Shown here piece by piece: positions 25,879 to 34,787 of a stretch of DNA of 64,000 bases. The notes under the pieces were generated by a model. It was not told the DNA's origin and did no database searches. It saw nothing but the letters and a program-made list of their open reading frames with translations. Position 1 is the stretch's first letter, and every line of letters starts with the position of its first letter. The position numbers and the translations under genes were made by a program. The DNA comes from CAYPNP01 sp964412195 (GTDB taxonomy: Bacteria > Acidobacteriota > JAAYUB01), in the NCBI GenBank assembly GCA_964412195.1, contig CAYPNP010000009.1, forward strand, positions 62,001-126,000, given 5' to 3'.

Positions 25879-28323
25879 ATGAGCCAGAAAGACGCGGAAA
25901 TCAAGGCCCCCAACGGGGGCAACGGGGCGGGCGAGTACACCGCCGAAAGCATCGAGGTGCTGGAGGGCCTGGAGGCCGTCCGGCTGCGCCCGGGCATGTA
26001 CATCGGCACCACCGGCCCCGACGGCCTGCACCACCTGGTCTACGAGCTGGTGGACAACTCCGTCGACGAGGCCATGGCCGGCTTCTGCACCCAGATCGAC
26101 GTCATCATCCACATGGACAACTCGGTCACGGTCCAGGACAACGGCCGCGGCATCCCCACCGAGATGCACGAGAAGGGCAAGCCCGCCGCCGAGATCGTCA
26201 TGACCACCCTGCACGCCGGCGGCAAGTTCCACAACACCGCCTACAAGGTCAGCGGCGGCCTGCACGGCGTGGGCGCCTCCGTCGTCAATGCCCTCTCCGA
26301 GTGGATGGAGATGGAGATCTGGCGCGGCGGCAAGGTCTACACCATGGACTTCGAGCGGGGCTACCCCAAGACCGAGTTCGCCGAAGTGGGCAAGACCACC
26401 AAGACCGGCACCAAGATCCGGTTCATGGCCGACGGCAACGTCTTCGACGAGGTGGTCTACAACTTCGAGACGCTGTCCCAGCGGCTGCGCGAGCTGGCCT
26501 TCCTCAACCGCGGCCTGCGCATCAAGATCACGGACGAGCGCGAGGAGCGCAGCCACGAGTTCTTCTACAAGGGCGGCCTCAACTCCTTCGTCGAATACCT
26601 GAACAAGAACAAGCAGACCCTGCACCCGAAGCCGATCTACATCGCCCAGAAGGGCGACGGCGTCGAGGCCGAGATCGCCATCCAGTACAACGACACTTAC
26701 GTGGAGCAGGTGCTGACCTTCGCCAACAACATCAACACCCACGAGGGCGGCACCCACCTGAGCGGTTTCCGTTCCGGCCTGACCCGCACCATCAACTCCT
26801 ACGCCGAGAAGCAGGGCTTCCTCAAGGCCATCAAGCGCAACCTCACCGGCGACGACGTCCGCGAGGGCCTGGTGGCCATCATCAGCGTCAAGCTGCCCAG
26901 CCCCCAGTTCGAGGGCCAGACCAAGATGAAGCTGGGCAACAGCGAGATCAAGGGCATGGTCGAGTCGGTGGTCAACGAGAAGCTGATGACCTTCTTCGAG
27001 CAGAACCCCGACGTGGCCCGGGCCATCGTCAAGAAGACGGTCGAGTCGGCCATGGCCCGCGACGCCGCCCGCAAGGCCCGCGACCTGACCCGGCGCAAGA
27101 ACGCCCTCGACAGCCTGGCCCTGCCGGGCAAGCTGGCCGACTGCCAGGAGAAGGAGCCGGACCGCTGCGAGATCTTCATCGTGGAGGGCGACTCGGCTGG
27201 CGGCTCCGCCAAGCAGGGCCGCGACCGGCGCTTCCAGGCCATCCTGCCCATCAAGGGCAAGATCCTCAACGTGGAGAAGGCCCGTTTCGACAAGATGCTC
27301 GAGAACCAGGAGATCTCCACCATGATCTCGGCCCTTGGCACCGGCATCGGCAAGGAGGACTTCGACATCTCCCGGCTCCGCTACGGCCGGGTCATCATCA
27401 TGACCGACGCCGACGTGGACGGTTCGCACATCCGCACCCTGCTCCTGACCTTCTTCTACCGGCAGATGACCGAGCTGATCGACCGGCACAACGTCTACAT
27501 CGCCCAGCCGCCGCTGTTCCGGGTGAAGGTGGGCAACTCCGAGAAGTACCTGCTGGACGAGTCGGAGCTGTCCAAGTTCCTGCTCAAACGCATCGTCGAG
27601 CTGGTGGAAGTCGCCGGCGAGGGGATCGAGCCGCTCACCGGCAAGGCGCTGTACCAGTACCTGACCCGGGTGGAGGAGTACCTCCAGATCAAGAACCGCT
27701 TCAAGCGGCGCCTGCAGGACCCCGAGATCACCCGCTTCATCCTCGACTATTTCAGCAAGCACCTGGCGCCGGGCTTCTCCAACCTGCAGGTCAAGAAGCT
27801 CTTCGCCCAGGAGAGTTTCGTCACCGGCATCGCCTCCCGATTGATGGAGCGTGAATACAAGGTCGAGATCCTGCAGGACGAGGAGCACGGCTGCTTCAAC
27901 CTGCGCATCGGCAACGGCTCCCCCAGCGGCTGGACGCTGCAGTGGGAGAAGCTGACCACCGCCGAGTTCCACCGGCTCTACCAGCTGCACCACCAGATCC
28001 AACCGCTGGACCGGCCCCCGTTCCGGATCCGGATGAAGGACCACGAGGATCTGGCCGACGACAAGGCCGACCTCTACCACACCATCCTGGAGCTGAGCAA
28101 GAAGGACATCAACGTCCAGCGCTACAAAGGGCTGGGCGAGATGAACCCGGAGCAGCTCTGGAACACCACCATGAACCCGGAGACCCGCACGCTGCTCAAG
28201 GTCAACATCGAGGACGCCATCGAGACCGACGAGATCTTCTCGGTGCTCATGGGCGACAACGTCGAGCAGCGGCGCAACTTCATCGAGTCCAACGCGCTGC
28301 TGGCCAAGAACCTGGACATCTAA
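25879..28323 (+). CDS. gyrB: DNA gyrase subunit B
   Basis: 814 residues, close to E. coli GyrB (804) and longer than the ~640-residue forms, because an insert of roughly 150-170 residues (about 565-735) lies between the TOPRIM part and the C-terminal tail. It supplies the ATPase for negative supercoiling. Seen: RLRPGMYIG, ELVDNSVDEA, DNGRGIP, GGLHGVGASVVNALS; TOPRIM FIVEGDSAGGSAKQGRDR near 433 and TDADVDGSHIRTLLL near 509; RYKGLGEMNPEQLW near 747. Start ATG 25879 follows AGGAGAT. Novobiocin-type drugs bind the N-terminal ATPase. A separate promoter lies just upstream. Confidence 0.97.
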   Translation: MSQKDAEIKAPNGGNGAGEYTAESIEVLEGLEAVRLRPGMYIGTTGPDGLHHLVYELVDNSVDEAMAGFCTQIDVIIHMDNSVTVQDNGRGIPTEMHEKGKPAAEIVMTTLHAGGKFHNTAYKVSGGLHGVGASVVNALSEWMEMEIWRGGKVYTMDFERGYPKTEFAEVGKTTKTGTKIRFMADGNVFDEVVYNFETLSQRLRELAFLNRGLRIKITDEREERSHEFFYKGGLNSFVEYLNKNKQTLHPKPIYIAQKGDGVEAEIAIQYNDTYVEQVLTFANNINTHEGGTHLSGFRSGLTRTINSYAEKQGFLKAIKRNLTGDDVREGLVAIISVKLPSPQFEGQTKMKLGNSEIKGMVESVVNEKLMTFFEQNPDVARAIVKKTVESAMARDAARKARDLTRRKNALDSLALPGKLADCQEKEPDRCEIFIVEGDSAGGSAKQGRDRRFQAILPIKGKILNVEKARFDKMLENQEISTMISALGTGIGKEDFDISRLRYGRVIIMTDADVDGSHIRTLLLTFFYRQMTELIDRHNVYIAQPPLFRVKVGNSEKYLLDESELSKFLLKRIVELVEVAGEGIEPLTGKALYQYLTRVEEYLQIKNRFKRRLQDPEITRFILDYFSKHLAPGFSNLQVKKLFAQESFVTGIASRLMEREYKVEILQDEEHGCFNLRIGNGSPSGWTLQWEKLTTAEFHRLYQLHHQIQPLDRPPFRIRMKDHEDLADDKADLYHTILELSKKDINVQRYKGLGEMNPEQLWNTTMNPETRTLLKVNIEDAIETDEIFSVLMGDNVEQRRNFIESNALLAKNLDI

Positions 28324-28352
28324 GCCTCCGGTGAAATCCGGTCAGGGATTCA

Positions 28353-28454
28353 TTCACCGCGGAGACGCAGAGACGCTGAGAAATCCGGATGGCTTTGGAT
28401 TGAGCCTTGAGTTAGATATCATTCTCCGCGGCTCCGCGCCGCTGCGGTGAATGG
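28353..28454. repeat. CGCAGAG-family inverted pair
   Basis: Arms 28353-28386 (TTCACCGCGGAGACGCAGAG) and 28421-28454 (ending GCTGCGGTGAATGG) around a loop of about 34 bases, between gyrB and gpmA. Confidence 0.8.
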
Positions 28455-28487
28455 TTGCCTTGAAAACGATGTGGAAAGGATATGCCC

Positions 28488-29234
28488 ATGTTTAAACTCG
28501 TGCTGCTGCGCCACGGCGAAAGCGTCTGGAACATGGAGAACCGCTTCACCGGCTGGACCGACGTGGACCTGTCGGAGAAGGGCTACGCCGAGGCCAGAAA
28601 CGCCGCCGTCCTGCTGAAGGAAGCCGGCTTCACCTTCGACGTCGCGTTCACATCGGTGCTCAAGCGGGCCATCCGCACCCTCTGGATCACCCTGGAAGGC
28701 CTGGACCTGATGTGGCTGCCGGTGATCAACAACTGGCGGCTCAACGAGCGGCACTACGGCGCGCTGCAGGGGCTGAACAAGGCCGAGACGGCCGCCAAGT
28801 TCGGCGACGAGCAGGTGCTGGTGTGGCGCCGCAGCTACGACACGCCGCCGCCGGCCCTGGAGAAGTCCGACCCGCGCTGGCCCGGCCACGACCGCCGCTA
28901 CGCCGGCTTGGCCGCGGCCGACGTCCCGCTCACCGAGAGCCTGAAGGACACCGTGGCCCGCTTCCTGCCGTGCTGGCACGAGCAGATCGCCCCCGCGGTG
29001 CAGTCCGGCCGGCGGGTCATCGTGGCCGCCCACGGCAACTCGCTGCGGGCCCTTGTCAAGTACCTCGACAACATCTCCGACGAGGCGATCGTCCAGCTGA
29101 ACATCCCCACCGGCGTCCCGCTGGTGTACGAGTTCGACGAGGCCCTGAAGCCCCTGCGCCACTACTACCTGGGCGACCCCGAGGCGGTGGCCAAGGCCAT
29201 GGAGGCGGTGGCGAAGCAGGGCAAGGCCAAGTAA
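28488..29234 (+). CDS. gpmA: 2,3-bisphosphoglycerate-dependent phosphoglycerate mutase
   Basis: 248 residues. It interconverts 3- and 2-phosphoglycerate in glycolysis. The RHGE signature holds the phosphohistidine His9 (LLRHGESVWN); NRFTGWTDVDLSEKG, TSVLKRAIRTLW, WRLNERHYGALQGLNK and the second catalytic histidine in VIVAAHGNSLRALVKYL are intact. The 3PG/BPG-binding insert (RSYDTPPP, DRRY) is present, which separates it from short phosphatases of this superfamily. ATG 28488 is preferred over 28482 because AAGGA (28476-28480) is at proper distance. Confidence 0.95.
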   Translation: MFKLVLLRHGESVWNMENRFTGWTDVDLSEKGYAEARNAAVLLKEAGFTFDVAFTSVLKRAIRTLWITLEGLDLMWLPVINNWRLNERHYGALQGLNKAETAAKFGDEQVLVWRRSYDTPPPALEKSDPRWPGHDRRYAGLAAADVPLTESLKDTVARFLPCWHEQIAPAVQSGRRVIVAAHGNSLRALVKYLDNISDEAIVQLNIPTGVPLVYEFDEALKPLRHYYLGDPEAVAKAMEAVAKQGKAK

Positions 29235-29238
29235 CCAG

Positions 29239-29398
29239 TCGAACATCGAACATCGAACACTGAACATCGAACACTGAACATCGAACATCGAAGTCGATCC
29301 AGGAGGCTCGAGACTAGAGGCTAGAGACTAGAGGCTAGAGGCTCGGATTGCCACCCCGAGCCCCTAGCCTCTAGTCTCTAGTCTCTAGCCTCGTCTCC
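29239..29398. repeat. GAACATC heptads followed by a TAGAGGC/TAGAGAC palindrome
   Basis: 29239-29293 holds seven or eight GAACATC/GAACACT heptads. About 29305-29347 is a run of TAGAGGC/TAGAGAC heptads ending GGCTCGG, mirrored at about 29358-29396 (CCGAGCCCC, then GCCTCTAGTC words). The gap 29235-29620 also contains the pspA promoter; no gene is evident in it. Confidence 0.85.
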
Positions 29399-29551
29399 GC
29401 TGAAATATCGTAAATCCCACGCAAACATGGGGCTTTGGGCGCCGCGCCGAACGGTCGGCAGACGCATCCAATAGCGGAAAGACCACCCGCCGGACCACTG
29501 CGGCGCCCAACGGTGCGGTGGACGGACCGAACTCTTTCCGATGGAGTTGTT

Positions 29552-29580
29552 TTGACTTGATCCGGGCGGTGCGGTAAAAT
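29552..29580 (+). promoter_or_regulatory. Promoter of the pspA-ABC-AAA locus
   Basis: TTGACT (29552-29557), a 17-base spacer and TAAAAT (29575-29580). A sigma-70-type promoter, not the sigma-54 (-24/-12) type of enterobacterial psp operons. Confidence 0.7.
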
Positions 29581-29620
29581 CCATTCCAAACCCAGAACGC
29601 ATCCCGCAAGGAGGTTGTCC

Positions 29621-30376
29621 GTGTTTCAACGATTAGCCAACCTGATCCGCGGCTTTTTGAGCCTGTTCATCTCCGGTCTGGAAAAGGCCAACCCGCGGGC
29701 GCTTATCGAGGCCGAAAAGGAAACCCTGCGCCAGCAGATCGCCCGCTTCAACGACAACCTGGCCACCCAGGCCGGCTTCGCCGAGCGGCTGCTGCGCCAG
29801 GTCAAGAACCTCGAGCAGCAGGAGAAGGAGCTGACCGCCCGGACCGCGGCCAACCTCAAGGCCGGCAACCGCGCCGTGGCCGCCCAGCTGGCCCTCCAGC
29901 TCCAGACCGTCAAGACGCAGCTCACGGAGAACCGCGAGCAGCTCAAGATCGCCGAGGAGACCTACCAGAAGCTGGTCAAGTCGCGCAACGTCTCGGTGCA
30001 GGAGGCCCAGGCCAAGATCGAGAAGCTGAAGCGGATGCTGACCGAGACCGAGATGATGGAGGCGCAGGCCGAGCTGCAGGAGATGGCCCAGGGGATGATC
30101 TCCTCCATCGGCGGCTCCGGCGACACCATCAACCGGCTGGAGGAGTACCTCTCCGAACGCCGCGACAAGGCGGCCGGGCGGGCGCGCGTGGCCGGCTCGA
30201 GCATCGACACCTCCCAGGTGGAGCTGAAGGAAGCCGAGCAGGCCGCATTGGCCGACCAGGCCCTGGCCGAGTTCGAGTCGGCCTACGGCTTCACCACGCC
30301 GCCGGCGGCGACGGAGGCGGCGGCCGAGGCGCCGGCCCCCGAGCCGGCGCCGCAGAAGGAGCTGGGCCCGCAGTAG
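29621..30376 (+). CDS. pspA: PspA/IM30 family protein
   Basis: 251 residues from GTG 29621, six bases after AAGGAGG. PspA/Vipp1 proteins are the bacterial ESCRT-III relatives that bind and remodel the inner membrane under stress. Seen: an amphipathic N-terminal helix (FQRLANLIRGFLSLFISGLEK), then long coiled-coil helices (ALIEAEKETLRQQIARFN... to about 200) and the family segment RLEEYLSERRDKAAGRARV. A short Ala/Pro/Glu-rich tail follows, absent from E. coli PspA. No pspB/C/F neighbours; instead it heads a locus with an ABC transporter and a Vps4-like ATPase. Inferred role: membrane-protective scaffold working with those partners. Confidence 0.88.
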   Translation: MFQRLANLIRGFLSLFISGLEKANPRALIEAEKETLRQQIARFNDNLATQAGFAERLLRQVKNLEQQEKELTARTAANLKAGNRAVAAQLALQLQTVKTQLTENREQLKIAEETYQKLVKSRNVSVQEAQAKIEKLKRMLTETEMMEAQAELQEMAQGMISSIGGSGDTINRLEEYLSERRDKAAGRARVAGSSIDTSQVELKEAEQAALADQALAEFESAYGFTTPPAATEAAAEAPAPEPAPQKELGPQ

Positions 30377-30442
30377 GCCCCTGTGCCAGGATCGTCCGAA
30401 AGGGATTGAAATTACACTTTTGAATCTGTCAGGGAGGATATC

Positions 30443-32188
30443 ATGGCAGACGTGACGCCGACTCCGAACAAGGTGGGGCCCACCGCCCTGGGCAAGATCG
30501 TTGGGATCCTGTTCATCCTGGCGTGCCTCGGCGGGGCCGTCTATTTCTTCCGGGACACCCTCTTCCCCGAGCGGGCCAAGCAGGGCGACGTGGACCTCGA
30601 CGAGTACCGCCAGCAGCAGGGCGGGGTGGAGGCCATGGATCCCAAGGGGATCACCACCGTCAGCGAGTACAAGTACGTCCCGGCCCAGAAGCTCCCGCCG
30701 GTCAAGGGCGGCAGCAACTACAAGTGGGACAGCGAGAAGGTGGTCCAGTTCCCGATCAACGTCTGGATCGGCTGGCTGCCCATCGTGGCCGCCAACCAGG
30801 GCTTCTCGCCGAACAAGGACAGCGTCTTCTACAAGAAGTACGGCTTTCGGGTGAACCTCAAGCTCATCGACGACCCGGTGGTCGCCCGCGATGCGTACGC
30901 TGCCGGCGAGAGCCACATCCTGTGGGGCACCCTGGACATGATGGTCCTGTTCGCGCCCGAGCTGATGAAGGACAGCCGGATGGCGCCGCGGATCTACCAG
31001 CAGGTCGACTGGTCCAACGGCGGCGACGGCATCGTGGTGCGGAACTACATCAAGAGCGTCCAGGACCTGAAGGGCAAGACCATCGTCTACGCCCAGAACA
31101 GCCCATCGCAGTACTTCGTCAACAACCTGCTCCTCAACGCCGGCATCCAGCCCTCGCAGGTGCGCCACAAGTACACCGCCACCGCCTTCGAGGCGGCGGC
31201 CGCCTTCGTGGCCGACCCCAAGATCGACGCCTGCGTGTCCTGGGCGCCCGACATCTACAACATCCCCGAGAAGGTCAAGAACACCCGCATCCTGACCACC
31301 ACCTCCGAGGCCAACAAGGTCATCGCCGACGTCTGGGCGGCCCGGGCCGACTTCGCCAAGGACCACCCCGAGATCATCGAGGGCCTGGTGGCGGGGATCT
31401 TCGACGGGATGCAGCTGCTGAAGGACGACACCTACAAGGCCAAGGCGATGGCCTGGATGGCGGAGGGCTACGGCATGTCCCCCGACGACGTCAAGGGGAT
31501 GATCAACGACGCCCACTCCACCAACTTCGCCGAGAACAAGGAGTTCTTCCTCAACGCCAACTCCCCGTCCAACTTCGAGCGGACCTGGAAGAACGTCACC
31601 TTCGTCTACAAGGAGCTGGGCCTGCTCGACACGCCCACCCGGTTCGACGAGGTGATGGACTTCTCGGTCATCCAGAAGCTGGACCGGGGGGGGCAGTTCG
31701 CCGACCAGAAGAACGAGTTCACCACCACCTTCACCCCGACCACCTACCAGAAGCTGAGCACCAACGTCGAGGCGCCCATCCTGACCCAGACCATCCGGAT
31801 CAACTTCTATCCGAACTCGGCCAACATCCTGGAGCCGCAGCACGACGACCTCGGCTCGCCCTTGCCGAACACGCTCTACGACCCGACCGCCGAGGCCACG
31901 CTGGAGAAGGTGGCCCGCCTGTCCGGCCAGTTCGAGCGGGCGGTCATCGCCATCGTCGGCCACACCGACTCCTCGATGAAGGGCCGGGTGCCGCGCTCGG
32001 AGGTGGACAAGCTGTCGCTGGACCGGGCCCGGTCGGTCAAGGACGCCCTGATCAAGAAGTACAAGTTCGACCCCAACAAGTTCGTCGTCGAGGGCAAGGC
32101 CTGGGACGTGCCGGCCGATCCGTCCGATCCGATGAACCAGGCCCTCAACCGCCGGGTCGAGATCTCGGTGTACCCGCCGGAGAAGTGA
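30443..32188 (+). CDS. Membrane-anchored substrate-binding (NMT1-like) / OmpA-domain fusion
   Basis: 581 residues. One membrane helix at ~18-38 (KIVGILFILACLGGAVYFF) lacks a cleavage site, so it is probably an anchor. Residues ~95-420 match the NMT1/SsuA-type periplasmic binding fold (INVWIGWLPIVAANQG, GTLDMMVLFAPELM, VQDLKGKTIVYAQNSPSQYFVNNLLLNAGI). Residues ~440-580 are an OmpA-like peptidoglycan-binding domain (INFYPNSANI, AIVGHTDSS, LSLDRARSVKDALI, NRRVEISV). The fusion would hold a solute receptor between inner membrane and cell wall. The next two genes encode the matching permease and ATPase. The ligand is unknown. Confidence 0.87.
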   Translation: MADVTPTPNKVGPTALGKIVGILFILACLGGAVYFFRDTLFPERAKQGDVDLDEYRQQQGGVEAMDPKGITTVSEYKYVPAQKLPPVKGGSNYKWDSEKVVQFPINVWIGWLPIVAANQGFSPNKDSVFYKKYGFRVNLKLIDDPVVARDAYAAGESHILWGTLDMMVLFAPELMKDSRMAPRIYQQVDWSNGGDGIVVRNYIKSVQDLKGKTIVYAQNSPSQYFVNNLLLNAGIQPSQVRHKYTATAFEAAAAFVADPKIDACVSWAPDIYNIPEKVKNTRILTTTSEANKVIADVWAARADFAKDHPEIIEGLVAGIFDGMQLLKDDTYKAKAMAWMAEGYGMSPDDVKGMINDAHSTNFAENKEFFLNANSPSNFERTWKNVTFVYKELGLLDTPTRFDEVMDFSVIQKLDRGGQFADQKNEFTTTFTPTTYQKLSTNVEAPILTQTIRINFYPNSANILEPQHDDLGSPLPNTLYDPTAEATLEKVARLSGQFERAVIAIVGHTDSSMKGRVPRSEVDKLSLDRARSVKDALIKKYKFDPNKFVVEGKAWDVPADPSDPMNQALNRRVEISVYPPEK

Positions 32189-32215
32189 TCCGGCGGGCCT
32201 TCGAAAGGCGAGGAC

Positions 32216-33031
32216 ATGAGCGCTTCCCCGTCGTCCAAAGGCTGGTTTGAAATCCGGGGGCCGGTCGGGAGGGTCGAGCGGATCGCGCTCGGGATCCTCC
32301 CGATCGTGCTGATCCTCGGCGTCTGGTGGCTGCTCACCCGCGGCGCGCAGCAGGACCGGATCATTTCCTCGGCGATCCTGCCGTCGCCGGTGGAGGTGGT
32401 GAAGTCCTTCCCGAGCCTCTGGTTCCAGGCGGAGCTGAGCCGCTGCGCCGTGGCCAGCACCTGGCGGGTGGTGCAGGGCTTCGTGGTGGCCCTGGCGGCG
32501 GCCTTCCCGCTGGGGCTGGCCATGGGCTCCTTCACCCGCGTGCGGGCGCTCTTCGAGCCGCTGTCGGTGTTCGGGGCCTACCTGCCGATCCCGGCGCTGG
32601 TCCCCCTGACCATGAGCCTCTTCGGCGTGGACGAGGGCCAGAAGGTGATGTTCCTGGCGCTGGCGTTCTTCATCTTCCTCCTGCCCATGATCCTCCGGGC
32701 GGTGGACGAGGTGGACGACAACTACCTCCGCACCGCCTACACGCTGGGGGCCACCCGCCGGGAGGCGATCCGCCACGTGCTCTTCGGCGTCGCGGCGCCC
32801 AAGATCTACCAGGCCATGCGGCTGGGGTTCGGCATCGGCTGGACCTACATCATCCTGGCGGAGATGGTCGCCGCCGAGCGGGGCCTGGGCCAGATCATCA
32901 TCGTCGCCCAGCGGCGCGGGCCCCGGGAGCACATCTACCTGGTCCTGCTCGTCATCGTCCTCATCGCCTACGTCACCGACCGCCTCTGGGTGGCCGTGGG
33001 CCGGCTGCTCTTCCCCTACCAGGAGGTCTGA
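32216..33031 (+). CDS. ABC transporter permease (nitrate/sulfonate/taurine type)
   Basis: 271 residues with about six membrane segments. The coupling motif, which contacts the ATPase, reads DEVDDNYLRTAYTLGATRREAIRHVLFGVAAPKIYQAMRLG when its parts are joined; the EAA-type core is AYTLGATRREAIRHV. The family pattern ILPSPVEVV...F, GLAMGSF and IPALVPL matches the SsuC/TauC/NitT permeases, the usual partners of NMT1-like binding proteins. The stop overlaps the ATPase start by one base (TGATG). Its receptor would be the OmpA fusion just upstream. Confidence 0.92.
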   Translation: MSASPSSKGWFEIRGPVGRVERIALGILPIVLILGVWWLLTRGAQQDRIISSAILPSPVEVVKSFPSLWFQAELSRCAVASTWRVVQGFVVALAAAFPLGLAMGSFTRVRALFEPLSVFGAYLPIPALVPLTMSLFGVDEGQKVMFLALAFFIFLLPMILRAVDEVDDNYLRTAYTLGATRREAIRHVLFGVAAPKIYQAMRLGFGIGWTYIILAEMVAAERGLGQIIIVAQRRGPREHIYLVLLVIVLIAYVTDRLWVAVGRLLFPYQEV

Positions 33032-33897
33032 TGGCCGCCGAACCGCAAGCCCCCGGAACAAAAACCCCCGAGACCCCATGCACCCGCATCGTCGAGTTCA
33101 AGGACGTCAGCAAGGTCTGGAACCCCGGCACCTCCCTGGCGTTCACCGCCCTCAAGGGCCTCAGCTTCGTGATCGACGACATCCCCGGCAAGGTGGAGTT
33201 CATCACCATGGTCGGCCCGTCGGGCTGCGGCAAGTCCACCGCGCTGGGCCTGCTGGCCGGCTTCCAGGGCGTCTACCCCCCCACCTCGGGCGAGGTCCTG
33301 GTGCGCGGCAGGCCGGTGACCGGCCCCGGCAAGGACCGCGGCATGATCTTCCAGAAGTACAGCTCCTTCCCGCACATGACGGTTCTGAAGAACGTCCGGT
33401 TCGGACTGGAGCTCAACCGCGCGGAGCTGGGCCTGGACCACGCCGAGATCGACAGACAGGCCCGCGAGTGGATCGCCCGGGTGGGCCTGTCCGGGCACGA
33501 GCACAAGTACCCGCACCAGCTCTCGGGCGGCCAGCAGCAGCGGGTGGCCATCGCCCGCAGCCTGGCCCTCAAGCCGGAGATCCTGCTCATGGACGAGCCG
33601 TTCTCGGCCCTGGACGAGCCGACCCGCTTCGAGATGCAGCGGCTGGTGGTGGAGCTCTACCGCAACGTCGAGGCCACCGTGCTGATGGTCACCCACTCCC
33701 TGGCCGAGGCGGTCTACCTCGGCGACCGGGTCTGGATCTTCAGCAAGGCGCCCGGCCGCATCAAGAAGGCTTTCACCGACATTTTCTTCACCGACCCGGC
33801 CCACTCGCCCGAGGAGGTCCAGAAGAGCCGCTCCTTCCTGGACGTGCTGGAGGAGGTCGGCCAAGCCTTCCTAGCGGACGAGTCGCCGGCGCATTGA
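33031..33897 (+). CDS. ABC transporter ATPase (nitrate/sulfonate/taurine type)
   Basis: 288 residues. Walker A GPSGCGKST at 62-70, Q-loop IFQKYSSFPHMTVLKNV, signature LSGGQQQRVAIARSLA near 166, Walker B ILLMDEPFSALDE near 188, and the switch histidine in VTHSLAEAVYLGDRV. Sequence type matches SsuB/TauB/NrtD ATPases. The C-terminal ~40 residues (EEVQKSRSFLDVLEEVGQAFLAD) are a short helical tail. The ATG overlaps the permease stop, so expression is coupled. It energises the transporter formed with the preceding two genes. Confidence 0.94.
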   Translation: MAAEPQAPGTKTPETPCTRIVEFKDVSKVWNPGTSLAFTALKGLSFVIDDIPGKVEFITMVGPSGCGKSTALGLLAGFQGVYPPTSGEVLVRGRPVTGPGKDRGMIFQKYSSFPHMTVLKNVRFGLELNRAELGLDHAEIDRQAREWIARVGLSGHEHKYPHQLSGGQQQRVAIARSLALKPEILLMDEPFSALDEPTRFEMQRLVVELYRNVEATVLMVTHSLAEAVYLGDRVWIFSKAPGRIKKAFTDIFFTDPAHSPEEVQKSRSFLDVLEEVGQAFLADESPAH

Positions 33898-33904
33898 GGC
33901 TGCC

Positions 33905-34783
33905 ATGCCCACACCGGAAGCGCTGAACTACTGGGACTACGTCAAGCACGCCTTCAACTGGAAGGTGCGGCTGCCGCTGCTCGGGCACATGCCGCTCAAC
34001 AAGCTGCTGATCGCGGGGTTCGCCATCCTCGGCTTCGCCGCCCCGCCGTTCTGGCTGCTGGGACTGGCCCTGGAGGGCGCTTACCTTCTCTTCCTGCCCG
34101 GCAGCGACCGCTTCCAGAAGACGGTCCAGAAGCTGATCCGCGGCGAGCAGCTGCTGCGGGCCCAGCAGACCTGGGCCGAGAAGGAACAGCAGATCCTCGC
34201 CGGCCTGGCACTGGAGGACCAGCGCCGCTACGGCCGGCTGTGGGAGCGCTGCTCGGGCCTGCAGCGCTCGTCGGCCGGCGCGGACGCCGTGGTCAAGGTG
34301 GAGCAGCTCGCCGCCGGCGGCCTGGCCCAGCTGCTGTGGATCTTCCTCAAGCTGCTGGACTCCCGCCGGCGGATCCAGGACATCATCGACTCCACCTCGC
34401 TCAAGGAGCTGAACCGGGAGATCGAGGTCCTGCAGGCGAAGCTGGCCCGGGAACCGGAGGGCTCGGCCGTGGCCAAGTCCCTGAAGGGCACGCTGGACAT
34501 CCAGCAGCGCCGGCTGGAGAACTACAACAAGGCCGACGAGAGCCTCAAGGTGACCGAGGCCGAGCTGGACCGGATCGAGAAGCAGATCACCCTGCTGGCC
34601 GAGGAGACCGCCGTCACGTCCGACCCGGCCATGATGTCGAGCCGCCTCGACGGCGTGGTCCAGTCGCTGCAGGGGACCACCCGCTGGATGAGCGAGAACG
34701 CCGAATTCTTCGGCTCGCTGGAGGAGGAGCCCCCGCCGGTGAACCTGCTCCAGGGGCCGCCCCGCACACCGGAAGGAGGTTGA
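33905..34783 (+). CDS. Membrane protein with long coiled-coil region, unknown function
   Basis: 292 residues. The N-terminus (NYWDYVKHAFNWKVRLP) is amphipathic, followed by two closely spaced hydrophobic segments at ~33-64. The remainder is helical and charged, with heptad-like coiled coils at ~150-235 (SLKELNREIEVLQAKLAREPEG, LDIQQRRLENYNKADES, VTEAELDRIEKQITLLAEE). The tail is proline-rich. I recognise no family. It sits between the ABC ATPase (7 bases upstream) and the AAA ATPase (4 bases downstream) and is certainly co-transcribed. A plausible job is a membrane adaptor for PspA or the AAA ATPase; that is inference from position and shape only. Confidence 0.75.
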   Translation: MPTPEALNYWDYVKHAFNWKVRLPLLGHMPLNKLLIAGFAILGFAAPPFWLLGLALEGAYLLFLPGSDRFQKTVQKLIRGEQLLRAQQTWAEKEQQILAGLALEDQRRYGRLWERCSGLQRSSAGADAVVKVEQLAAGGLAQLLWIFLKLLDSRRRIQDIIDSTSLKELNREIEVLQAKLAREPEGSAVAKSLKGTLDIQQRRLENYNKADESLKVTEAELDRIEKQITLLAEETAVTSDPAMMSSRLDGVVQSLQGTTRWMSENAEFFGSLEEEPPPVNLLQGPPRTPEGG

Positions 34784-34787
34784 CGCC

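Noticed and set aside
24698..28323. Replication origin next to recF-gyrB
   Set aside because: No DnaA-box cluster (TTATCCACA type) is visible, and dnaA and dnaN are missing.
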